Below, in pieces: positions 23,001-38,000 of a stretch of 64,000 nt of DNA (the first letter of the stretch is position 1; each line of letters opens with the position of its first letter). The notes below the pieces were generated by a model that did not search any database, was not told where the DNA came from, and saw only the letters and a program-made list of their open reading frames with translations. The stretch lies in contig NC_083519.1 of the NCBI RefSeq assembly GCF_032362555.1, positions 1,815,501-1,879,500 on the forward strand, read 5' to 3'. A program made the position numbers and the translations under genes. This DNA is from Amyelois transitella. Taxonomy: Eukaryota > Arthropoda > Insecta > Lepidoptera > Pyralidae.

Positions 23001-26000
23001 AGCGTTGATATAGAAACCACGGAGGAAGATCAGCATAAAGAGGTGGTAAGTTGATTTATAAGTTTCCTTTTGATTTATTTAACTGTGTCAACATCTGAAA
23101 ATCGGTTATAGGTATGAGACTTGAACTTACCAAAAGCTAAGGCCGAACGCAACCCTAATAGCCTATCTGAGGCTCGTAAGAAAAAACATCGTGAGGAAAC
23201 CATTTAGGCAACTGCACGTGTAGCCATTATCTGATATAGGTGCTAGGTAACCCTGCATAGTTGCGAAGGCCAGGTGGGAGAAAATTCGTGTGAAAAACCT
23301 GACTTATTCACTCCAGGATCGTGGTTTCAGACGTTTCCTCGGCTGCTCTCAAGAATTGAGAATATAACTGAGATTAACGTCAAAAATGATGATTAGTTTA
23401 GTTCAGTCGCCTATATCTATTTTAAATTTCGCATTCAAATCAAAGCGAAGAATTGTCCTCTGCGAATAAAAAAAAAACTAATCGCCGATTACTGGGGCGT
23501 AACTACGGTGATTGGAAAAATTTCTACTAGAACTTTTTAAATTGGATCCACATCGTGCTCGGTTTGCGTCGAATGGAACGGCAGTAGATAATACGATTCA
23601 CTCAATACTACAGTATTATATTAAATTGCATCTTTGAAAAACGTTTACGTAAGTTATAAAGGCCGATAGATCGGGTATTATTGAATGCTGTGCAGTCCTT
23701 TAGTGGGCTTTGTAGAATTTAAGCCCAGCCCTTGTATTTGGAGTTGAGTAATCCATATAAATAAAATGAAATTGTTGTCCTAGCGAGAGTGCGGTTTCTG
23801 ATTGGAGTTAGGCCAAATATTTTATTGTTAGGTATTCCAAAATCAGTTGGTTTTGTTAGTTTGTGATGCGATATCTTTCGAGTGATTTGACTTTCAAGTT
23901 CTTTGGCCACCAAAAATAGGTAGTAAATAAGTAGAAGTCATGAAGACTGTACGGACTTATTATAAGTTAAAAAAAATGTATAACTAAAAAATAACAATAA
24001 TATAGGTGACGTATTTTTAAAGTAAGTACAATCGTAACTTTTTGACGGCCAGCTCTGAAATTTTCTTTCATTTCATATTTGTAATTTAACCCATGTGTAA
24101 TCCTATCACGCAATAAAACCATCTTATTACTGTTACTAATTCAAGTAACCTTAATTATGGTATTGATTAACTTAACAGTTGCAAACATAAACCATTTAAT
24201 TTCAAGTGGCGTCCGCCGATTCCCAAGTGAGCGGGCGGCCATTTTGTTAAAATGGCGGACTATAGCTTTGCACCTCGTAATTCTGTAATTACGGGGCGCG
24301 GATCCAAATGGACTTCATTTTCGGTTTAAATAAGAGAGAAAATGTTTAATTTACTACCGATCGGCAGCCCGACGACCAATTAATTGAGGATTTCCTCTTA
24401 GTCACGGAACGGTTTAGGATTTTTTGTGCGTACCTACTGAATGATGTTTTGAATTTTTTGAATAGAATGATTATGTTTTGGTTTATTTTGTATAATATAC
24501 GCTGTCTGGGAGGAGGAGGGAGGATAAAATTAATATAAATGTAATTTTTTCGCTCGTTATTTGCTAGAAGATTATTGACCGCCTTTGTGGCGCAACGGTA
24601 GCGTAACATTCGGGTTCGAATTCCGGCCAGGGCATGATGAGAAACGAACTTTTTCTAATTGGCACGGATGTTTATCCATCCTCCCATCCATATAATCACG
24701 TCTGTATTCCTTGCGGGGTAGACAGATCCAACAGTCATGAAAGACTGACAGGCTTCGTTCAGTTGTTTGGCCTTATGATAGAATTGAGATTGAAATTGTG
24801 ACAGTTTGCTAGCCCATCGCCTTTAAGAAGAGTCCCGTGTTTATAGGCGTTTCCCTTAGTCGGCTTTAAGGACATCCATGGGAAAGAGATGGAGTGGTCC
24901 TATTCTTTTTTATATTGGTGCCGTGGACTAGACGGCACGTATCATTGCATATTAATCAGACATCCCTCGCCTTCATAAACAGAAAAACAATGTAAAATTA
25001 TATTCTTACATTCAACAAAACCTATTCAAACCTTTTTCTTAACACCTCAACTTTTTAATTTTGAAGCTACGTAATAATTATTAATTACGAATTTCGAAGG
25101 CTTAAGGCGAGTACTGGGAAGCCGTTATTTACCCGACAAGACGTAAATAAAGAGGTGCCGGAGCCTCTCTAATGACTGCCGTCGCTTCGTAATTAACGCG
25201 GCTTCAAACCCCTTAATCCCTTCAAAGGGCAGGGCTGCCAAACTTGGGGTGACCATATTTTGTACCAAAGATTAGTAGAGCACCGTGTGGTTTATGGCAT
25301 TTTAGAATAGAACCACTCCATCTTTTCCATGGATGTCGTTAAAGGCGACTAAGGGATATGCCTATAAATTTGGGATTCCACTTGTAGGTAATGGCAATCG
25401 CGTCTATGTATTTTACGGGGTAGACGGAGGGCATAGTTTTGAAAAGGCAAGAAAGCCATTTTCAGATAGATGGTTTAGTGATCGAGTTGAGATTCACATA
25501 GTGACAGGTTGCTAGCCCATCGCTTACAAGAAGAATTCTATATTTATAAGCCTCTTGATTAACTGTTACAATCTGAGCGGCAAGAAAATCAAGTACATTC
25601 TCGTCACTACAAGACCCAGAAACTGACACTTAATTAATGTGTTTGTTCCTTTAGTCGCCTTTTTCGTCATCCATCGGAAAGAAACAGAGTGGTCCTATTC
25701 TAAATAGTGTCGGGAACCACAAGGCGCTTTTCCGAAAGCAAAGCTGGTCCTTAATATGCGTCCACAATCCCAACGTATGGCAACCCTTTTAACGTTATTT
25801 TAGGGTTGCCAACTGAATGATTTGAATACCTACGACATGAATATTGTCTATTAAAAGTCAATTAGAATAATTGGAGCGTAATCTATTGGTATATTTAATC
25901 AAATCGCGAATGTTTAGAGGTTTATATGAGTTTTGTATGCCAACGTATGGTTCAAATATATAGCTTGCTGCTATTGATACTATACAGGAGAAATAGAATA

Positions 26001-29000
26001 CTAAGAAAATTATTACGTCAACTAATTAATATAACAGGTACACTATTTGTTTCATGTGGTTTTGACCGTAAAAATACCTTGTGATTCCAACCAATACCAA
26101 TAAAAAAAGAACAGGACCACTCCATCTCGTTCCCATGGATGTCGTAAAAGGCGACTAACGCTTATAAACTTGGGATTTTTCTTTTAAACGTTGTGCTAGC
26201 GACCTGTCACTATTTGAATCTCAATTTCTCAATTTTATCATAAAGCCAAACAGCTGAACGTGGCGTTTCAATCATTTAAACACTATTGGCTCTGTCTGCC
26301 TCGCAAGGGAAATAGATCTGATTATTAATACATATGTATTGATCATAAAATTGCATTTTTAAAATCTTTTGACCTATGTCGTAATTATAATTCTCGTTTA
26401 GAGCGCATTGTATTTTAACCAGCGTTTAGTAAGACGTTTAGTTAAAAAATTATCGAGAACAGTCTGAGTATTTCAATTTGAAGTGTCATTACTTTAAAGC
26501 CTTTTACAAGAAACGACTTTCAAAAATAATCTAAATTATTATTATACATAGTTATATTATAAACTACAAAGTGTGTTTGTTTGGTTATCTTTCACGTCAA
26601 AATCACTAAACTGATTTCCATGCAATTTAACATACATATAAAGTGGAGTAACGAGGGCTTAGGATACTTTTCAAGCGGGCGGGGCCGCGGGCGAGAGCTA
26701 GACCAATATTTTAGACGATCTAAAATTGTAGCAAATGCTAGGGCGCAGCGTAGCAACTGCTACGACGTAGCAACAACCGTCTACGACTCGTAGCCACTTT
26801 TACAATCTTTAGCTATGTACTGTACCAAAGACTAAAACATCTTGATAAGTCTTTTTGACCGACTTCAAAATAAAATTTCCTTTTTTTAAATAATATATGA
26901 TTAATAAGTGAAAGTAACTTATTATAGCAGATGTTACTTTACATACATATAATCACGTCTATATCCCTTGCGGGGTAGACAGAGCCAACAGTCTTGAAAA
27001 GACTGATAGGCCGCATTCAGCTGTTGGGCGTAATGATAGAACTGAGATTCAAATAGTGACAGGTTGCTAGCCCATCGCCTAATAGAAGAATCCCAACTTT
27101 ATAAGGTTATCTCTTAGTCGCCTTAGTAGTATTTTTCAACAAAAAGTCGTGTCAGTTTGATTTACTTTATTTCTTGCCACAGCACACATGTGTTAGTTTT
27201 AAGGATTTGTTATTGTTATATTCGTAGCATTGTCGAATAAACATTTTATCTATCTATCTATCTATTTCAGTGTCTAAATAAATGGACTATACTTACTCAT
27301 ACAATAACTAGAGTTCGCCCGCGGCCCCGCCCGCTTAAAACAAAAGGTAATCTCAATCAATCGGATTAGAATACCAAAATACCTTGAACTAAGTTGCAGT
27401 ACTAATTGCAAAACCAATTTGAAAATGGAACAGTCCATGCGCAATCGCATCGGTCGCCGGCACAGACCCATAATAACATAAACAGGCAGACAACAGACTG
27501 GATTAAATCATAATCGATAAATCGGATTGTACGCCACAGTTCGGTGAAACGGAACGTCGTGAGTGCAGAGATAAATATGCCGTGTGGTTCGCGGCACCAA
27601 TACAAAAAAAGCATAGGACCACTCCATCTCTTTCCCATGGAAGTCGTAAAAGGCAATTAACTTGCGATTATACGTCAAAAACGTCAAAAAGGAAAGAAGT
27701 TATATTGTGGCCCTTATATAACTAAATTGATTTTTTAAAGAATTACCAAGTTTTGAGTGCGTCCTTATTGAAAATATAACCCATCTCATACTGATGCAAG
27801 GTACGGTGGAATAGTTTTGTAGCTCTTTACTACCATTACAATAATAATCACACATTAATTTTTAAACACAAGATTAACTGAAATATTTTCAAATCAAAAG
27901 TGTGAAATCTGACCAATTGCGTATAGAATTTTATCACTTTTTCATTATAACCCCCACAAGCAGTCATAATCAAGTCAACATTAAACGTCAATATTGCATG
28001 ACAGCTCAAGTGAACTGACGTTGACAAAGAAAAAAATTATTGATAAGGATATCTACATTGTACTGCCATATCTCTACAGCAATTCGCAACATTGTCTGAA
28101 TCGAGAAGTAAACATATATATTATTAATATAACTAAAATGATTTGCCTTGGCTGTAAATTAGCACTTAAGGATAAGAATTTTTTGAAATGTCATATCTGC
28201 AAGTCCGAATACTGCTACGAATGCCTTAACATAACAAACGATGCTCGGATGGCCCTAACCCCCGAACAAATAAAATCGTTGAGCTGTCCCTATTGTCAAA
28301 ATGTTACACGGCGAATAAATAATGATGATACTCCTTGCCGCTCCCGGGGCCTGAAGAATCAGACTCAATCATTTAATGAGTCCATGAACATTTCCTTTGG
28401 AGATGCAGCTCAAGACATTACTGGCAACAATAATGTTACCATCCACACGGAAAGCAACTTTGTCAATGAACCTGTTACTATGGATAGCATTAGCAAACTT
28501 TTCGACACAAAACTGGCGCCAGATTCGACAATAATGACCAATTTGAGATCCGCACTTAATAAGGATATTGAGAAAATGGTGGCTAAACACGTTAACATGG
28601 CAATTGAGAACTTAAAAAGTGATTTTACGTCCACTACTGACTTCTTGGCTGCTGAACAGAATGATTTAAGACTGGAAATTGGAGGAAAGGACAATTTAAT
28701 CAAACAACTTCAATCTGACCTTTCGAAAACACAGAACTCACTTGCTAAGCTTCAATCTAAAGTGAACGTCATGGAAAAGATATCACGTGACTTAAACCTT
28801 GAGATACACGAGATACCTGAGATAAAAAATGAAAATTTATTTGAATTATTCAAGAAACTCTGTGTTTGCGTGCACGCTGATATCTCCGAGAATGATGTGA
28901 AAACCTGCCGTCGAGTTGCTCAAATGAACCCTTCATCAACGCGACCCCGTAACATTCTTGTCACTCTTTCATCGCAGCGCCTACGTGATATCTTTTTGTC

Positions 29001-32000
29001 CGCAGTTACAAGATTTAACAAGGCGAACCCTAAAGAAAAACTAGCCTCAACTCATATTGGGATCAATGGAGAAACACGAAGAATTTACGTAGCTGAACAC
29101 TTATCTCCAGAATCCAAGGAAATACATAGTGCAGCGCGTAAGTTCTGCAGAGTCAAAAATTATAAATTCGTATGGGTTCGATTTGGGCAAATTTATGTCC
29201 GTAAGGATGAAAAAAGTCCCGCGCACCATATTAAAACCATTAACTGTTTAGATAAACTTTTATAGATTAGCAATTACTTCAGCTTTCTACACACCATACA
29301 TTTTATATTTCTGCTTTCATTAATGTTAATTATGATTAAGGTTTATTACCAGAATGTCAATCGAATACGCTCTAAATTATCACAGTTTTATCAAAACTTA
29401 TTAAACTCCGACTATGACATAGTATGCTTGACAGAAACTAATCTAAATAGTTGTATATTCGATGGTGAAATTGTTGACTCTCGCTACAACATTTTTAGAC
29501 GAGATCGCTCGGATACAGATTCTTTGAAACGGGACGGCGGTGGTGTTCTATTAGCTGTAAAAAAATCATTTCAGATAATTCGTCAAGCATGCTGGGACAG
29601 TAGTATGGAAGACATTTGGATTACCATATTGCCTGAAACTTGTAACGCATCCAAACTCCACATATGTGCATGCTATCTCCCTCCGGAGCTTGGTTGTTCT
29701 AAATTAGATGTATATTACACTAACTGCCAAAATGTATTGTTAAATCATTGTCAAGAAGATAGATACTTGGTAATTGGGGATTTTAATATCCCTGAGTATT
29801 CTCCCATCACTCAAAGCGCTGACGGACTATCTCATAATTTATATGCTGGGAATAAATTGTCTCTCCTACAGGATCTCGTCTCTCTTTGTCATTTATATCA
29901 AGGTAATAGAGTGCCTAATAGCAATGGCCGTTATCTCGACCTGGTTCTTTCATCCTTTGAGTCTCTGACGGTAAACGAGACTGTACCGCTTAGTCTGAAA
30001 GACAAGCATCACCCCGCTTTACAAATTGATATTCCCCACCAAGCTCATACTGTAAAAAGTCTAAATAATAAAATCAGGACGCAATTGAACTATGCCAAAT
30101 GTGACTACGATATGATAAAACATGAATTGGATTCGATTGATTGGTCTGAGTTGTTATCCAGCCCCGACGTGGATATATGCACGGACATATTTTATTGTAA
30201 GCTTTTCGAAATTATAAAGAAATACACCCCTCTTACTTCTGTAAAATCTCATAAATATCCTGCTTGGTTTAGTAAACCCTTAATAAAATGTATTGAGGAA
30301 AAACACAAATACCACAAGCTTTACAAAAAATATAATAATCCTCGAGATTATGACACATTTTCACTTCTACGTGCAAGATCTAAGAATATGGTAGGCCAAT
30401 GTTACAGGAAATATATTTCTTCAATCGAGCATTCAATGCCTTATAATATAAAGCCATTTTGGAAATATATAAACAATAGAAAGGGCAACGTCTCAATGCC
30501 TCACACCATGCATTTCGGTAATTCATCGTCATCAAATGGTCAAGGCATATGTGAATTGTTCTCGAACTATTTTGGTTCGGTTTTTGTGTCAGATTATCAA
30601 AGCGGTGTACCAATTCCTAATGATCACGGTCTAAATAGCCATTGTGCTGGTAGCATCTTGTGTCATGTCGGTGTTTCCGAGGATGACGTGTTGAGGGCAA
30701 TTGAGAGTCTTGACGATGGTAAGGGTTCAGGACCTGACCAAGTACCCCCATATTTTATTAAGCAATGCAAAAAAGAGCTCTGCAATCCATTACGTATTCT
30801 ATTTAATAAATCACTTTCATGCGGAATTTTTCCAAAACGATGGAAAACTGCCCATATTATTCCCATCTTTAAAAGCGGTGATAAATCCCGCTGTGAAAAT
30901 TATAGGCCAATAAGTATTTTGAGCTGTTTTGCTAAGCTTTTTGAGAGTCTGGTCTACAGCCACTTATACAACCACTTCAAACTCTTAATTTCTGTAAACC
31001 AACATGGTTTTGTGAAGGGTAGATCTACAGTAACAAATCTTTTGGTGTATAAAAATTATCTTTGTAAGAGTTTCGCCACAGGAGGACAGGTTGACTCTAT
31101 TTACACAGACTTCTCAAAGGCTTTCGACAAGGTTAATCATTGTTTGCTCAAAAATAAACTCGCTTCCTACGGTGTCCACGGTTGTCTTCTTCGTTGGTTG
31201 GTCTCTTATCTCAGTAATAGAAGCCAACTTATAACTTTTAAAGGGTTTACCTCAGCTCCTATAGACGTGCCATCTGGCGTGCCTCAAGGTTCTCATTTGG
31301 GTCCGTTGTTGTTTATTGTATTCATTAATGATCTTATAGAGAAATTATCTTGTGAATGTCTTTTATATGCCGATGATTTGAAAATATTTAAAACCATTAA
31401 TTCTGTAAATGACTGTCTCCTCTTACAGAAAAACTTGAATACTGTTTCAAACTGGTGTAAGGAAAATTTTATGTGTCTCAACATTTCCAAATGCTTCGTC
31501 ATAACGTTTACAAATAGGCAGCATAGGATCATTAATGAATATAGCATTAATGGTCAATACCTTAAAAGAACTAACGTTATTAAGGATCTTGGCATTCTGT
31601 TCGATGAGAGACTGACTTTCCGTGACCACTACCAGTACATAACAAAGAAAGCTAACCAACTTCTGGGGTTTATCTTCCGGTCCACTAAAGGTTTTAGGCA
31701 CCCTCGCTCTCTACTTTATTTATTTTACACTCTGGTCAGAAGCGTCTTGGAATATGGAAGTCCAATATGGTCACCGCATTACGATGTTCATGTGGACGCT
31801 ATAGAGAGAGTGCAGAGAAAATGCTTGAGACTTTTGTGCTACCGTCTGCAATTGAACCGTCTCGGACTTGATTATGAGGCGCGCCTATTAAAGTTTAACG
31901 TGCAAAGGCTTGAAGCGCGCAGAAGTTACTTTGACTTGGTCTTTTTCTATAAAATAATTCACTCTATAGTGGATGCTCCCGATTTGCTCTCCCAGGTTAC

Positions 32001-35000
32001 CTTAAATATTAGGTATAGTGCGCGCAGGTCAGCTCAGATAGGAGTTTTTGCTTTACAGGTTTACAGAAATAACACATCCTTTTTTAACCCTATTGTTAGG
32101 ATGGCTCGTCAGTGTAATGAGATAACAAAAAAATTCGAAGAGTTTGACATTTTTAACCCAAATTTAGCTGCATATTCCAGAATACTTAGGAATATACTTT
32201 ATCACAAACTGCCACCTTAAGTTAAATCCTCAAATTCCTTCTAATAGAAATTTTTCCAATTGTGTCTGCTTGTTTTGCTTGTTTTTGTTTCTTTTTCTTT
32301 TTTTGCTGTGCTAATTGTGGCATGGCTTGTAAGATTTGATTTAATAGAAATGTAATATAATGTATTTTAACGCATGGAACTCTTTCCCCGTTTGTTTTTT
32401 GCATAAGCACATCCTGTGGAATACGACCCAGATCTGTTTCTATTATTTCTTTTTTATCTTATTATATGTACTTAGTTGTATTCTGTTATGTGTATAATAA
32501 ATAAAATAAAATAAAATAAGATTCTCTTTTTTGGCGATGGGGCTAGCAACCTGTCACTATTTGAATCTCAATTCTATCATTAAGCCAAATAGCTAAACGT
32601 GGCCATTCAGTCTTTCCAAGAGTGTTGGCTGTCTACCCCACAAGGAATATAGGCGTGCCCATATGTATGTATATATAAATAAAGGGGAAGAAGTATGCAG
32701 GGATCGTGGTAAGATCTTTGCCTTCCTTTCTGGGTAAGAGTGATTTTCATGATTTTCATTGTGTTATGTGTAGGTATATCTGTACAATCGACATTTCCGA
32801 CTGCAAGCCGCTTATTGACGGCACCCGAAGCGCTTTCAGATTATTGAGTGATTGTCTCTGCAACAGTTGCTTCTGTGTCTGACTAGTGTAATTGATTTGA
32901 TTTATTCATTTATCTATACTAATATTATAAAGCTGAAGAGTTTGTTTGTTTGTTTGTTTGAACGCGCTAATCTCAGGAACTACTGGTTCGATTTGAAAAA
33001 TTCATTTTGCATTGAATATACCATTTGTCGAGGAAGGCTTTAGGCTGTATAACATCACGCTGCAACTACAAGGAGCAAAGAATTCTATACTAATATTATG
33101 AATCTAAACAGTTTGTTTGTTTTTTTGTTTGAACACGCTAATCTCAGGAACTACTGGTTCCACTTGAAAAATTCTTTTTGCATTGAATATACCATTTATC
33201 GAGGAAGGCTTTTGGCTATATAACATCACGCTGCAACTAAAAGGAGCAAAGAAATAATGGAATATGTGAAAAAAAACGGGGAAACTTATTCATCCTTGAG
33301 AGCTTCAATGATGCCCAAAATAACTATTCCACGCGGACGAGGTCGCGGGCACCGCTAGTTTTTTATAAACGTTGTATCTCATGAAGAAGATGTGCCTGGG
33401 AAATCCAGGATGCTTAAGAGAGGCCTCCTCGAATCGGAAGTGCTTCGTTTCCTGAGGGACCTGGGCTGGTTCCAATGAGAAACCAGAACCTCCACGCAGA
33501 CAGAACCATGAGAGTGGGTCAATTCTGGTTCTCATGAGGAAGAAGAAATTAAAACATTGTGTTTTGCCTTCCGGGAAAGAGGCGTGATAAATATATGTTT
33601 CCGCTGTAAATTCCTACCTTCCTACCTTATTAATAATAATATACATACCTATAATATAATCACTTCTATATCCCTTGCGGGGTAGACAGAGCCAACGTCT
33701 CGAAAAGACTGAAAGGCTATGCTGTTTGGCTTAGTGAGTAGAACTGAGATTCAAATAGTGACAGGTTGCTAGCCCATCACCTAAATGAAGAATCCCAAGT
33801 TTATTAAGCTTGTCCCTAATTATTTATTTATAAATAAAATTATAAGCTTTTAATTATTTAATATACCTACGAATATTCACTGAAATAAGTGCCTACTTAA
33901 CTACTGAACTACTTACTTAAATCTCTCACCACAAAGTATAACAAAACACTTAATATTAAGTACGTTCACATTGTCCACGTCGTTACTTAAGTAAGTATTA
34001 TTAAAATAAGGGTGTGTACACATACGCGTCCGCTCCATCATTCGATTTTGACAGTCCATCAATTAAATTAAACGCGGTATCGTATGGGCCGAGATGTAAA
34101 TGGAATACTGGTAATTTTATTGAAGCCATTGAAAATGTATGACCTTTTTTGTTTGATTATGTTTGTAAAGAACATTAGGTAGAGGTGGAGTAGTTTTGTA
34201 TTGGGGTTAGGACACTCGTAGTGTTAATATTTTGTTATTATTCGAATTAAATTAGTTAGTTTTCTTGTGATTTAGACTGACTGAGTTATTACAGCATTTA
34301 AATCTACATAATAAATTACTTCTCACTTTCCTGGACGGGTAGGCAAAGACTCCACTAGGTCTAGGTCCAATAGGTCCACTCCATCTCGTTTCCATGGATG
34401 TCGTTAAAGGCGACTAAGGGATAGGCTTACAAACTTCTTTTAGGCGATGGGCTAGCAACCTGTGACTATTTAAATCTCAATTCTATCATTTAGTCAAACA
34501 GGTGAACGTAGCCTATCAGTCTTTCCAAGACCGTTGGCTCTGTCCACCCCGCAAGGGATATAGACGTGATTATAGGTAAGTATGTATCAATACAATTAAT
34601 TCAAGTATTCCAACATCCAAACGTTACGCTCCACCAGACAAAAGTAAAAATCCCAATTCCCCCAATCGCCCACAACATACATCCAATTAAAAACTCCTGT
34701 AAAACATTGCCGGGACGCGACGTAAATACTTTTATCCTGTTACATTTACAGTGTCAGTACGCCGGCCACGTACCTAATAGATACTTTGGGCGGATTCTAC
34801 AAACGATTCAATTGTGCCTTAGTCGCTGGTATAAATCAGTGGGACGCGTGGCGCGGTCACGTAGTGTGCAACCCGCTTTATCCCGTTGTTTCAAATGATT
34901 GGTGATTATTGCTCGTCTGGGGACGGTTTGTGCAATTGTTGTTTTTATTATTTTTTTATTTTTATTTAATAATGGCCGTTGTTCGTGAGTTTCGTAGCTT

Positions 35001-38000
35001 TTTTGCTATGTCGTAATTTTTATTTGTAATAAATTTCATATGCTTAAGTAAGAATTATTTATATAATTTTTGTTTTGTTATGGAAAAGGTTTTTCTTAGT
35101 TTGGCAACCTGTCACAATGTAAATTTCAATTTTATCATGAAGCCATCCTGCTGAACGTGGTCTTCCAATGTTTTAGATTTTTGTCTCTGTCTACCCCGTA
35201 AGAGCTAGTCTTGATACCTAGGTATATGTATTTATTGCGACAAAAATACTCTAAATTCATGAAACAAACAAGATGAACATACAATTCACAAGTCAAGTAA
35301 TGCAGTCACGAATCCGCGTTCAGTAATTGAACGGTAATGTATAATTCGTAGACAACAGGCGGGCCACGGGGCCGGCCCCCAGGGCCCGGGGTCCCGGGGG
35401 AAGGCGGCACTTGATTACACGCCCGTACAGACAATGACGTGATTTTATATTAATGGTAGACAGTAGACAATGAAGGTTGCAAATTCGATTGTGTAATGAT
35501 GTTAGTTTATGCTTCTTCTTTTTATTTTCGTGGGGGCATTATGTTGTTTTGCATTTAGTTATTGAAATATCTTCCCTGGTTAAGTTAAAAAATTATGTAG
35601 TTATTTACTTTATTTTTGTAATTTAATTTATAATATATAAAGCAGCTGAACATGTCCTTTTTTAAACATTGTTTTATAAGAGTTAACGTCTCGGGAAAAT
35701 TATTAAAAACCCTTCCGAAGGGCATGTAATTTTTTTCAAATTTCTATGTTCAAAATTTCAGCAGAATTCAAAAATTACCAAATATATCCAACAAGGGGTT
35801 GAAATACCTACACTGGACTCAGTTCATGAAAAAATATCTTTTAGTTAACGAGAACAAAATATCAGTAGATATCTTTTTCATCTTATCACATTACCGTCTT
35901 CTACAGTGTATTCAGAATTTTTGGTTTTCCTTTTTATAAAATCTATTATTTAAATAGCTATTATTTCAGACGAGTGAAGAATGGTTTAATTTATATTCCC
36001 TACCGGCAGCCATATGTTACGATTTTTTTTTAGTGACCTCCATGTTTCCTCACAATAGACAAAGTTCCAGGGTTTGTGGAGCATTGTCCAGTGGCCTAGT
36101 TAGCGGCTGAATAGCTGCAGATTGTTTTATTCAAAATTTTGCCAAAAGAATACCAATTCTTTGTTACTATCGTTGATGAAAGAATTTTAGATACCTAACT
36201 TTATTTCTACAGTATTCATTAAATACATATTCCCAAAAAGACTAACTTATACTCAGATTTCAAAAAAGAGTGAATTATAGAGTTTTTTATTCACATTTAT
36301 TTGGTGGTAATATGTGAGCTTATATTTGTACAACAAACTATGGATTAACCACTGACTTTACACGCTGTACCAAATATCAAATATAGATCCCAAAATGTTT
36401 AAGTGTTTATAGATTATATGTACCACATTCTTTATTCAGTAATGATAAAAATAGTTATTTACTTCTCAATATTTTATTTATCAGATACACTCTGTGTTAA
36501 AAGTGATGAGATATTGCTGACAACAAAAATAAACTCTCGGACAAAACCACAATAAATAAACCTTGAAAGTAAAAATTGTCTCAATTCAAATTATTTATAA
36601 AACCACAATGACAATCCCTTTTTTAAGCACTTAAAATTAGTCGGCCATAAAAGACTATTATTTACAAAACACAATTCAAACTTGAACCGATAGGCATCTA
36701 ATGTAAATCCAATATCAAATTAAAACGGGACAGACAATCTCTTTTATTAAAACAAAACACGACACGTCATAACTAATTCATGTCATCAACAATCAAATTT
36801 CGAACAACATTAGTGACAAAAGATGTTATCGGGCAAAATTAAATGTTCCTCCTTTATTTGAATTGTGCGTACAATAGTATAGCTTTTGTAAATGTCGCGT
36901 TGACATTTACCGTTTTTTATTTACCTCATTTGGGAATTGGCATTTGGTTTTTATCGGCGGCGTGTGTGCGGAGCATTAATTTTGTCGTTTTGCGCAAGTG
37001 TGCCCCTGACCTATTGTCGGGGACAAAAGATGTTTCCTTTATGGCCCAATTTATTTTTCTATTACTCACATATTTATTTGGATGGTTCGGATATTCATTT
37101 ATACTGAGGACATCTTTTTGTAAGAGACCGTAGGTATATAGATCGAGTACGCGCTAAAATTATTTTATGTGACTAATAAATGTTAATGACAGGATACTTA
37201 ATCAAATGCCTAAATGTAGATATAATTTTAAAGAATTTATATACCCCCTATGGCATCCAAGAATCAGCAAAAGTCTGTCTTGATTTGCACTATCTGCTAG
37301 GTATAATGGTTTAAGTCCATTCGTCTGAAATAGTTAGGTACTGAAGTATTTTAGTCTTCTTAATTTAGTATAGTGGAATACGCCTTTTCAGATGATTTCC
37401 GTTTTTATAATAAATTAACTAGTTTTACCGAGCTTGCATTAAGAGAGTTATGAATGTGGATGATGAGATGAGATCGTGGCAAGTGGAAAGATTGATACTG
37501 CCTACCCCTCCGGGAAAAAGGCGTGATTTTGTGTATGTATGTTAGTAACCAGTTTTGATACAGAATAAAAAAAAAATCAGTTGAAAATCAACAGCTAAGC
37601 TTCAAAATTATGTTAGCCGGTCACGAGTACCAATTAATTATTAAAAACAAAATAACATGCAATACAGTGACACGAGCAATCGCGGTGTTACGTCAATAAT
37701 TATACTGAACACACGATGAATTCTTTATAACGCGGTTTGGTAATGCATTATAGTTATTTACAGAAGTGGCCCAGATTTTTAATGTAAAGTCCGTTCCTGT
37801 AGGTGGGTAGATACTGCAATAAAGGTAAAAACCTTAACATGTGTCATGAATTACTTTTGCTTATAATTATACTTAGTTTATTTTATTTATTTATTTAAAC
37901 TTCATTGCACAAAATACAAATGTATAGCACAATTGGCACTAATGCTAGAAGCATTATTTACCAGTCAACCATTGGGTCTGACAGAAAACTTTGTGGGGTC

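Larger units (their letters stand above)
27670..32519 (+). mobile_element. full-length non-LTR retrotransposon of the Jockey/CR1 group
   Basis: A 4.85-kb insertion splits a family A SINE. The left half of the SINE ends at 27669 and the right half resumes at 32520, with GATT repeated at both borders (27666-27669 and 32520-32523) as a short target duplication. It has a 5' UTR of about 470 bp, ORF1 (28138-29265), a 57-bp gap, ORF2 (29323-32220) and a 300-bp 3' UTR that ends in (AATAA)n-like repeats. Both ORFs lack stops and frameshifts, so the copy looks young and possibly active. It lies in the sense direction in the 18-kb fuss intron. Confidence 0.9.

Noticed and set aside
27994..28137. 48-residue N-terminal extension of the LINE ORF1
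   Set aside because: It opens with TTG, not ATG, and has no domain; the zinc finger starts right at the ATG at 28138.
34566..34898. 110-residue plus-strand frame
   Set aside because: Starts inside a SINE tail and lacks any domain or codon-use signal.
36843..37133. Hydrophobic 96-residue plus-strand frame
   Set aside because: Phe/Leu/Ile-rich composition typical of chance frames in T-rich DNA; no family motif.
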